Part shown: piece by piece, positions 35,609 through 42,864 of the stretch
Position numbering within the stretch: position 1 is the stretch's first letter
How the letters are laid out: each line of letters begins with the position of its first letter
Origin: Coleofasciculus sp040219735
GTDB taxonomy: Bacteria; Cyanobacteriota; Cyanobacteriia; Cyanobacteriales; Coleofasciculaceae
Length of the DNA stretch: 64,000 bases
Direction: 5' to 3' (one strand)
Assembly (NCBI GenBank): GCA_040219735.1
Contig: JAVJRX010000191.1
Translations under genes and position numbers: made by a program
Notes under the pieces: generated by a model
The model's input: only the letters and a program-made list of their open reading frames with translations
Told to the model about the DNA's origin: nothing
Database searches by the model: none

Positions 35609-36637
35609 ATGAGTACCAAGGATAAGCTAGGCAATTTTCAACCGTCACAGACGGCGAAGGTGGCTACCATACAAAATCTATCCAAACTATGGGCAAAAAA
35701 ATATGTCCAAAAACATAGTATTACCGAAAAAACGTGGCAGTCGAATTCACCAGGATTACGAGCCATTACAGCTCAGCGGTTACTTGATTCCTTGCGAACG
35801 GTAATGATTCAATCTTGGATAAAAACCGAAGATTTACTCTGCCAAGAAATCAAACGACAAGGCATTAACTATCGCTTAATTGACCCTTGGCAAATTACTA
35901 AAGATACTTACTTGATCTATGAGAAAGTATTGCTCGCTTATGCAGATCAAGTCACCCCCGAACGTTTATGTTTATTTTTATCATCAGAGTTAGGTCGCCT
36001 GCGACACAATTACACAGCAATTGACCCCAGGGTGATTGCGTTTGTTAGTCTACAGTTTCACTATAGTGGTCAGTTTCTCTTGAAATCACTGTCACCTCAG
36101 GAGCAAGCTACGGTGAGTGTTTATTTTCAGGTGATTGATGATTGTCTGTATATGCCATTACAACGTCTCTACAAAGCCGCCGCGAACTATGAACATCAAT
36201 CATTAGCGTTGGTTTTGCTACGGCAGATTTTACCCGATCAAGCGTTGATTTCTCAGCAAATTGCCACCCGAATTATCGATTTACATCCGAATTATCATTG
36301 TTATAGTGGTAGATTGGCAAACCCTAGCGTGAAATCTGCCAGTATTCGGGATGTGGAACTATTCCAAGTTTACTTGTGGCTTTGTGTTTTGGAAAAGAGT
36401 ATTGCGCCCATCCAAGAAGAATTATTTCCCTTGTGTGTCATGCTCTATCCATCTTTAAATGTGGGTTGGGAATTAGTCCGGCACATGATTCATCTGTTAG
36501 GGCTAGAATTTAGCAAACGTCTTTCTCGGCAGCAAATCCAAATCATTTTACCCTATCTTCAAGTGTTATGGGAAATGTTTTCTCCTGAGGTATTTCCCGA
36601 ACGTTTGCCCATTGAAGCGTTAGAAAATTCTGCGTAG
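35609..36637 (+). CDS. Hypothetical helical protein
   Basis: The 342-residue protein, MSTKDKLGNFQPSQTAKVAT, has no signal peptide. It is mainly alpha-helical, with aromatic-rich helices (PWQITKDTYLIYEKVLLAY, QFHYSGQFLLKSLSPQEQ, MPLQRLYKAAANYEHQS), and no motif I recognise. Residues of the final third (LFPLCVMLYPSLNVGWELVR) are moderately hydrophobic but not clear transmembrane segments. It is alone between noncoding stretches. I think it is a lineage-restricted protein of unknown function. Confidence 0.75.
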   Translation: MSTKDKLGNFQPSQTAKVATIQNLSKLWAKKYVQKHSITEKTWQSNSPGLRAITAQRLLDSLRTVMIQSWIKTEDLLCQEIKRQGINYRLIDPWQITKDTYLIYEKVLLAYADQVTPERLCLFLSSELGRLRHNYTAIDPRVIAFVSLQFHYSGQFLLKSLSPQEQATVSVYFQVIDDCLYMPLQRLYKAAANYEHQSLALVLLRQILPDQALISQQIATRIIDLHPNYHCYSGRLANPSVKSASIRDVELFQVYLWLCVLEKSIAPIQEELFPLCVMLYPSLNVGWELVRHMIHLLGLEFSKRLSRQQIQIILPYLQVLWEMFSPEVFPERLPIEALENSA

Positions 36638-36886
36638 TCGTCATTTGTCATATTTTATTGAGTCACCTACCTTAAGCCCTAAGTACCTCAACCCCCAACG
36701 GACCCACTTGACTGCACCCGTTATTTCCAGCACCATCGGCGCGATCGCATGCACTGAATCTGTGGGCTCAAACGAAGAGACAGTGGGGAGTTGGGCATTC
36801 CGTTGGGCAGAGGAGACGCCTTGATCACCGGACGTCAATCAAAATTCTTTGACGAAAAACCCCTGTCAACCGTCTCCATCTGCTAA

Positions 36887-36906
36887 AATGTAAAGCAATG
36901 TAAAGG
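36887..36906 (+). promoter_or_regulatory. Direct repeat AATGTAAAG x2, possible operator
   Basis: AATGTAAAGC and AATGTAAAGG stand in direct tandem about 90 bp before the SSADH start. GTA-N8-TAA (36890-36903) is one base from the NtcA pattern GTA-N8-TAC, of interest because NtcA senses 2-oxoglutarate, the substrate of the next enzyme. Weak evidence. Confidence 0.35.
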
Positions 36907-36993
36907 TATTGTCTTTTACCAGACAGCATCGCAGTAGACTTGAGAGTGAAAAAGCTAACTCCATCTCAAGTAATGGAGTCGAAGAGGAAGGCT

Positions 36994-38358
36994 ATGGGGA
37001 TCGCCACAATTAACCCAGCAACGGGAGAAACGCTCAAAACCTTTGAGCCACTAAGTCATGAGTCGATAGAAGCCAAGCTCACCCTGGCACAACAGGTGTT
37101 TGAGTCTTACCGGAAAACGCCAATGGCGCAACGGGCTAAATGGCTGAATGCGGCGGCGGAGATTCTGGAACGGGATAAGGTCAAGTTCGGTAAACTGATG
37201 ACCTTAGAAATGGGCAAAACCATCAAAAGCGCGATCGCAGAGGTGGAAAAATGTGCCTTGGTTTGCCGTTACTACGCCGAAAACGCGGCGAAGTTTTTGG
37301 CAGATGAGCATATTACCACGGATGCCAGCCAGAGTTTTGTCCGCTATCAGCCCTTAGGTATCATTCTAGCGGTAATGCCGTGGAATTTTCCCTTCTGGCA
37401 AGTCTTTCGTTTTGCCGCCCCCGCGTTAATGGCGGGGAATGTCGGTGTCTTGAAACATGCCTCGAATGTGCCACAATGCGCCTTGGCGATTGAGGACATT
37501 ATAAAGGAAGCGGGTTTTCCGGAAGGGGCATTCCAAACCTTATTAATTGGCGCCAATCAAGTCGAAGCTATTGTCAGTGATCCTCGGATCAAAGCCGCCA
37601 CCTTAACCGGGAGTGAACCCGCAGGCGCGTCTTTAGCCGCCACCGCTGGGAAACACCTGAAGAAAACCGTGCTAGAACTCGGCGGAAGTGATCCATTTAT
37701 TGTCCTCGAAAGCGCCGACTTAGACGCCGCCGTTTCCACCGCCGTTACCGCCCGGATGATCAATAATGGTCAATCCTGTATCGCCGCTAAACGCTTCATT
37801 GTAGCCGATGCGATCGCAGATGAGTTTGAAAAGCGTTTGGTTGAAAAATTTAAAGCCCTAAATGTGGGCGATCCCATGGAGGAGACAACCAATATTGGAC
37901 CTTTGGCAACGCCCAGCATTCTCCAAGAATTAGACCAACTGGTACAAACTTGTATAGCCCGGGGAGCCAAGGTTCTGATTGGTGGTAAACCTTTAGACCG
38001 CCCAGGTCATTTTTATGCCCCCACCATCTTGGCGGATTTCCCCCCAGGAACCCCCGCCGATAACGAAGAATTTTTTGGTCCGGTGGCGTTATTGTTTAGA
38101 ATTCCTGACATTAACGCGGCAATTGCTAAAGCGAATGCAATTCCCTTTGGCTTAGGGGCGAGTGCGTGGACAGCAGATGAAACCGAAGCCCAACAACTCA
38201 TTGAGGAGATTGAAGCCGGGGCTGTCTTTATCAACGGATTAGTTAAATCTGACCCCCGCTTACCCTTTGGCGGGATTAAGCGTTCCGGCTATGGACGGGA
38301 ATTAGGAATACAAGGAATTCACGAATTTGTCAACATCAAAACCGTTTGGGTGAAATAG
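36994..38358 (+). CDS. gabD: Succinate-semialdehyde dehydrogenase
   Basis: The enzyme of about 454 residues starts MGIATINPATGETLK; GAGG lies 6 nt before this ATG. The frame begins 18 codons earlier (TTG 36940, ATG 36973), but this start gives the known family length. Catalytic residues are the Glu in ELGGSDPFIVL and the Cys in NNGQSCIAAKRF. Together with the following 2-oxoglutarate decarboxylase it converts 2-oxoglutarate to succinate, the cyanobacterial TCA-cycle bypass first shown in Synechococcus PCC 7002. The two genes are on the same strand, 232 bp apart. Confidence 0.92.
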   Translation: MGIATINPATGETLKTFEPLSHESIEAKLTLAQQVFESYRKTPMAQRAKWLNAAAEILERDKVKFGKLMTLEMGKTIKSAIAEVEKCALVCRYYAENAAKFLADEHITTDASQSFVRYQPLGIILAVMPWNFPFWQVFRFAAPALMAGNVGVLKHASNVPQCALAIEDIIKEAGFPEGAFQTLLIGANQVEAIVSDPRIKAATLTGSEPAGASLAATAGKHLKKTVLELGGSDPFIVLESADLDAAVSTAVTARMINNGQSCIAAKRFIVADAIADEFEKRLVEKFKALNVGDPMEETTNIGPLATPSILQELDQLVQTCIARGAKVLIGGKPLDRPGHFYAPTILADFPPGTPADNEEFFGPVALLFRIPDINAAIAKANAIPFGLGASAWTADETEAQQLIEEIEAGAVFINGLVKSDPRLPFGGIKRSGYGRELGIQGIHEFVNIKTVWVK

Positions 38359-38590
38359 TTAATAACTATGGACGGAAGACTGTAGTAGAAGCTATTGTTA
38401 AAAAAACAGAATTTTAACAATAGGATTTTAATCCTTAGCCTTGAATCTTTACCGGGGATAGCTAACAGCCAGTCCTAGCTTTGGCCCCCCTCTAACTTGT
38501 TCTGCTTGAATTTCAGCAGGCATCAATGGCGACGAAATAGGACATCGGACAAACCATCAGATAACCAATGAATCTTGAGGGAAAACTGAG

Positions 38591-40237
38591 ATGGGTGAAA
38601 TGAATACAGCGGACATGCTAGTCAAATGCCTCGAAAATGAAGGCGTCGAATACGTGTTTGGATTGCCTGGAGAAGAGAATTTGCATGTGCTAGAAGCACT
38701 CAAGCACTCTTCCATTCAATTCATTACCACCCGCCATGAACAAGGAGCAGCCTTTATGGCGGACTTGTACGGACGGTTAACGGGGAAGGCGGGCGTCTGC
38801 CTTTCTACTTTAGGACCAGGGGCAACCAATTTGATGACTGGGGTAGCTGACGCCAACCTAGATGGCGCCCCGCTGGTGGCGATTACGGGACAGGTGGGAA
38901 CCGATCGCATGCATATTGAATCCCACCAATACTTGGATTTGGTGGCAATGTTTGCCCCCGTAACCAAGTGGAATACGCAAATTGTCCGTCCGAGTAATAC
39001 CTCGGAAATTGTGCGGAAGGCATTTAAACTGGCTCAAAGTGAGAAACCGGGCGCAGTTCACATTGATCTGCCGGAAAATATTGCCGCCATGCCGGTTACA
39101 GGTGAACCCTTGGCTAAAGATGAACGGGAGAAAACCTATGCCTCATTCCGGAGTATCGGCAAAGCAGCCGTTGCCATCTCCAAGGCAAAAAATCCCCTAA
39201 TCTTAGTGGGAAATGGGGCAATTCGCGCCAATGCGGCGCAAGCCCTGACAGAATTTTCCACCCGGATGAATATTCCGGTGATCAATAGTTTTATGGGCAA
39301 AGGTGTGATTCCCTATACCCATCCTCTCGCCCTATGGACAGTCGGATTACAACAGCGCGATCACGTTAACTGCGCTTTTGATCAGACAGACTTAGTGATT
39401 GTGGTGGGTTACGATTTAATTGAATATTCGCCGAAGAAATGGAATCCAGACGGCAAGATTCCGATTATTCACATTGGTGCTAGCCACGCTGAAATTGATA
39501 GCAGCTATATTCCTTTGGTGGAAGTGGTTGGGGATATTTCGGATTCGCTCAATGAAATTATGAAACAGGCGGATCGGGAAGGCAAGGCGATACCCCATGC
39601 GGTGGAATTACGCTCTGATATTCGGGCGGATTATGAACAGTATGCCAATGATGAGGGGTTTCCGATTAAGCCGCAAAAACTCATCTATGACTTACGTCAG
39701 GTGATGGGACCCGAAGATATCGTTATTTCCGATGTCGGTGCCCATAAAATGTGGATGGCACGCCATTACCACTGCGATCGCCCCAACACTTGTATTATCT
39801 CCAATGGGTTTGCGGCGATGGGGATTGCTATGCCGGGTGCGATCGCGGCAAAATTAGTCCATCCTGATCGCAATGTTGTCGCCGTGACCGGTGATGGCGG
39901 TTTTATGATGAATTGTCAGGAACTAGAAACCGCCCTGCGAGTCGGTACCAATTTTGTCACTTTGATTTTTAATGATGGTGGCTATGGGTTGATTGAGTGG
40001 AAACAAAACAATCAATTTGGCGACTCAGCATTTATTAAATTTGGCAATCCCGATTTTGTCAAGTTTGCTGAAAGTATGGGGTTAAAAGGCTATCGGGTGA
40101 ATTCGGTGGCGGAGTTTATTCCCACCCTGGAAGAAGCCTTAAGGCAAGATGTGCCGACGGTTATTGATTGCCCTGTAGACTATGGCGAAAATCTCCGCTT
40201 TAGTCAAAAAGCTGGGGATTTGAGTTGTAAGATGTAG
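38591..40237 (+). CDS. 2-Oxoglutarate decarboxylase (ThDP-dependent, acetolactate-synthase-like)
   Basis: The 548-residue ThDP enzyme has the N-terminal Glu motif TRHEQGAAFMADLYGRLTG, the FAD/ADP-type middle domain and the ThDP motif VTGDGGFMMNCQELETALR with IFNDGGYGLIEW. It resembles acetolactate synthase, but its placement directly after SSADH matches 2-oxoglutarate decarboxylase, which yields succinic semialdehyde. GAGGG lies 9 nt upstream of the ATG. With SSADH it closes the TCA cycle without 2-oxoglutarate dehydrogenase. The call rests on context as well as sequence, since ALS paralogues look alike. Confidence 0.85.
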   Translation: MGEMNTADMLVKCLENEGVEYVFGLPGEENLHVLEALKHSSIQFITTRHEQGAAFMADLYGRLTGKAGVCLSTLGPGATNLMTGVADANLDGAPLVAITGQVGTDRMHIESHQYLDLVAMFAPVTKWNTQIVRPSNTSEIVRKAFKLAQSEKPGAVHIDLPENIAAMPVTGEPLAKDEREKTYASFRSIGKAAVAISKAKNPLILVGNGAIRANAAQALTEFSTRMNIPVINSFMGKGVIPYTHPLALWTVGLQQRDHVNCAFDQTDLVIVVGYDLIEYSPKKWNPDGKIPIIHIGASHAEIDSSYIPLVEVVGDISDSLNEIMKQADREGKAIPHAVELRSDIRADYEQYANDEGFPIKPQKLIYDLRQVMGPEDIVISDVGAHKMWMARHYHCDRPNTCIISNGFAAMGIAMPGAIAAKLVHPDRNVVAVTGDGGFMMNCQELETALRVGTNFVTLIFNDGGYGLIEWKQNNQFGDSAFIKFGNPDFVKFAESMGLKGYRVNSVAEFIPTLEEALRQDVPTVIDCPVDYGENLRFSQKAGDLSCKM

Positions 40238-40291
40238 GTCATACAATTGGCGTTTTCGACAGTCAAGACTGACGCACAAACGCCACCTATC

Positions 40292-40513
40292 GTAGGGGCA
40301 CGGCATTGCCCATTAGTGTCAACTTAAGGTGAAAACTTTCACTCTAAGACTTTGAATTTCGTCGCCTTAATCTTAACCCCCCTTAATCCCCCCTTGCTAA
40401 GGGGGGAAATGTTCCCTCCCCTTGGTAAGGGGAGGGTTAGGGTGGGGTAGAGTCAAGGTATTGCTTGGGTTTTCCGCTTAAGTTGACACCAATGGGCATT
40501 GCCGTGTCCCTAC
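40292..40513. mobile_element. MITE-like element with 45-bp terminal inverted repeats
   Basis: The left arm (40292-40336) and right arm (40469-40513) are reverse complements at about 40 of 45 positions, including GTGTCAACTTAAG. They enclose 132 bp with C/G-rich hairpins and no gene. It lies between the convergent 2-oxoglutarate decarboxylase and HD-Pnk genes. The half-size match at 15896 suggests it belongs to a family. It is probably a nonautonomous element; no transposase is in the window. Confidence 0.8.
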
Positions 40514-40532
40514 CTGAATAAAATTAACTTAT

Positions 40533-41687
40533 TCAGCAAGCCCTATCTACAACCCAATCTACCCGATGGGCTTCAGTAATATCTGGAACCTCTAAGCGAT
40601 CGCGCATTCGCTGCATCACCGCTTCCGGCACTTTGGCAGCGCGAGAATGATTGCGCCGCAGCAATTCTTCCCAAAAGGCTTCCAGGTAGATAATGCGAAT
40701 CCGTGCATGGTACGCAGAAAATAGATTAATTAGCGACGAACGCAGTTGGCGAGAGAGATTGGTCGCATTCCAAACAAAGGATTTTTCGGCTCTCATGTAG
40801 TCTTTCGCGATCGCTCTTGCTCGCTCCGCTACAGCAGTTTGGTCATCTTCCGGAGAGATCTTCATCGCTTGTCGCAGTTCATCCAGGGAGATTACTGTCC
40901 AATCTGGAAGGTTATCCTGAATCCAAGAGTCTTTGCCAGCACCCGGTAAACCTGACATCAAGATAACCTCGAATCGAGTGTCATCAAAAGCAGCATAGTT
41001 GGGATCGCGATCGTCTTTTTGGAAATAGACAAATCGACTATGATCTGAGGGGAACGGTCGGGGATAAAATAAGCAATTATTCTCTTGACAAAATTCCCGA
41101 AAGAACTGAACCCGCTCCAGCAGTTCTAGCTGGTCGTCACACTTGCGACCCCGAATATCCGCTTCTGCCAGCAGTGCCAGCAGGTCACAGCGAATCACTT
41201 GACTGGCTTTAATCACAGCGCGTTGGGGGTTGGGTTTGTCCCAAAACCAGAGGGGAAGACTGCCATGCTGCACCAGCGAGACAATCGCCTCCCGTTGATG
41301 AAACGGCATGTTGAGCGACCAGAGGATTTGCCGCGCCATCTTTGCCCCTTGGCGGACATGACCCTTGGACGTGATCCTGCCATCGGCTTCAATTTCAGTT
41401 GCCGCAGGTTTTGCCACATCATGGAGTAAGGCAGCCGCAAATAGAAGCGATCGCTCAATAGATGGTAACTCCCGCCAAGCGGGTAATGCAATTAACGCCT
41501 CACAAACCAAGCGGGTATGGGTGAGAACATCGCCTTCCGCATGGTAGCGGGGATCTTGGGGACAATCCTGAAGGGATTGAAGCCAGTCAAACTCAGCCTG
41601 AAGCGATGCCCAATCTAGTGTCCAGTCTGGAGGCGTGGGACACCAGGGAAATGACCAGGATAAGGATTGAGAAATAGAAGAAGTCAT
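40533..41687 (-). CDS. HD-Pnk: HD-domain 2',3'-phosphoesterase / 5'-OH polynucleotide kinase
   Basis: The 384-residue two-domain protein has an N-terminal HD phosphohydrolase (His49, His57, HD at His89-Asp90, His110). Its C-terminal P-loop kinase has MSGLPGAGKDSW (Walker A 246-253) and SLDELRQAM (Asp269). NATNLSRQLR and a final Arg-rich RRNHSRAAK/RMRDRLEVPD follow as in polynucleotide kinases. This domain order matches the HD-Pnk RNA end-healing enzymes described from Runella: the HD part removes 2',3'-cyclic phosphates and the kinase phosphorylates 5'-OH ends. The RNA ligase gene immediately upstream on the same strand supports an RNA-repair pair. Confidence 0.85.
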   Translation of the reverse strand: MTSSISQSLSWSFPWCPTPPDWTLDWASLQAEFDWLQSLQDCPQDPRYHAEGDVLTHTRLVCEALIALPAWRELPSIERSLLFAAALLHDVAKPAATEIEADGRITSKGHVRQGAKMARQILWSLNMPFHQREAIVSLVQHGSLPLWFWDKPNPQRAVIKASQVIRCDLLALLAEADIRGRKCDDQLELLERVQFFREFCQENNCLFYPRPFPSDHSRFVYFQKDDRDPNYAAFDDTRFEVILMSGLPGAGKDSWIQDNLPDWTVISLDELRQAMKISPEDDQTAVAERARAIAKDYMRAEKSFVWNATNLSRQLRSSLINLFSAYHARIRIIYLEAFWEELLRRNHSRAAKVPEAVMQRMRDRLEVPDITEAHRVDWVVDRAC

Positions 41688-41755
41688 ATAACACTACATC
41701 TTAAGGTCAATAGCACTGAAAATTTGCATTAGGGAATCACCGAAACCTTTGATAT

Positions 41756-41779
41756 ACCGTAGGGTGGGCATTGCCCACC
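41756..41779 (+). repeat. Dispersed palindromic repeat (GTAGGGTGGGC family)
   Basis: ACCGTAGGGTGGGCATTGCC copy between the RNA ligase and HD-Pnk genes. It is identical to 6531-6554 over an extended 33 nt. Confidence 0.8.
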
Positions 41780-41883
41780 AACATACCAGTCAGTGGCATT
41801 CGTCTTAAGGTTAGGACACATCTTTAGCCGGAAACCCAATCACAGCTTACTGTTGCCTATTGCCTGTTCCCTAGCGCGTAGCG

Positions 41884-42666
41884 CTATAACTGAAACAAAT
41901 CGACGCCGGGACGTAGGAGATTGGGTATGATGGGGCGGTTGAGCCAATGGCTATCCGATTGCAGGATGGTGGTTGAAAAGCTAGGACGAACGTATTTGTA
42001 ACGAGCAGTTACAACTGTTTCCTCTTCGACCTTAATATACAACCCTTCCATCAGGGGACTGGGGTCAGTTTGTTTGAGACTTCGCTCCACATCCAATCCC
42101 TGTTCCTCACAGGCTTGGCGGAAGCGTTCTAAATGTCCTGACTCAATGAAATTAGAGTGAGCCAGCAATCCCGTTAACTGCTTATAGGACTTTAATACAC
42201 CGGAAAACAAGACGGGTACGGAAACCAGGGGTAATCCAGCGAGTAATTCCTTGCGCCGTTGGGTACTGAGAAACTGCTGCTGTTCAATATCTAGCACATC
42301 AAATTCAAAGAAATAATGGGGTAAGGCGTCGTAAAAGACAGTGTGTTTGGCATAGAGCCATTCGCCATAGAGGATATAGCGATCGCCCAGCACCTCCCAG
42401 AATGTTCCAGTATGACTGTACGCCCATTGTTTGAACAAGTTAAAGTGCTTTTCTCGCTCTCCTCCGGTTAAATAATGTCCCCGGCTTTGCAACAGAATTT
42501 GCCCATCAGAACTAAAACTGATGGCAGCATTGGCTCCATCTACTTTTTCTTCGACTACCACATATTGAGATGCGATCGCGCTGAAAGGTACGCTATCCAA
42601 GTCTTCATCCCCCGGTTGGAACCGTGAACCTTCGATATGAGGGGTGCGAGGGTATTTGTACATCAA
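41884..42666 (-). CDS. RNA ligase (Rnl-type nucleotidyltransferase)
   Basis: The 260-residue ligase has the adenylylation motif EEKVDGAN (nucleophile Lys41), the downstream motif YGEWLYAKH, FFEFDVLD (motif IIIa-like), MEGLYIKVEE (motif IV) and RYKYVRP (motif V Lys). It is close in size to compact RNA ligases of the Rnl family and lacks DNA-ligase accessory domains. It would seal 5'-PO4 and 3'-OH RNA ends. HD-Pnk lies 196 bp downstream on the same strand, providing both end-healing steps. The pair may repair tRNA or other RNA cut by toxins such as the PIN or RelE-type enzymes in this window (inference). Confidence 0.87.
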   Translation of the reverse strand: MMYKYPRTPHIEGSRFQPGDEDLDSVPFSAIASQYVVVEEKVDGANAAISFSSDGQILLQSRGHYLTGGEREKHFNLFKQWAYSHTGTFWEVLGDRYILYGEWLYAKHTVFYDALPHYFFEFDVLDIEQQQFLSTQRRKELLAGLPLVSVPVLFSGVLKSYKQLTGLLAHSNFIESGHLERFRQACEEQGLDVERSLKQTDPSPLMEGLYIKVEEETVVTARYKYVRPSFSTTILQSDSHWLNRPIIPNLLRPGVDLFQL

Positions 42667-42776
42667 AGAACAGAAGCTTAAATTGTTATTTAGCTGATGT
42701 GCATTTAAGTGGCATAATCTGAATCACAGGACGCGGAGATGCTGAGATGCAATTTGAATTTCTCTATCCACTAAGA

Positions 42777-42864
42777 TCATTATCTTTACTTAAATAATAT
42801 CTAGCTACGTTGTATGGATATCATTATCTTTACTTAAATAATATCTAGCTACGCTGTATGGATA
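42777..42864. repeat. 44-bp tandem duplication
   Basis: Units 42777-42820 and 42821-42864 differ at one base (T/C). They cover the last codons and stop of the nuclease-like gene 42805-45159. As 44 is not a multiple of 3, the duplication moved the reading frame and made a new C-terminus (DIHTT) in place of an ancestral DLSG. Confidence 0.92.

Noticed and set aside
36641..36838. 65-residue minus-strand frame with VLEITGAVKWVRWGLRYLGL
   Set aside because: It has a protein-like look but no start context, partner or recognised family. I treat it as intergenic sequence.
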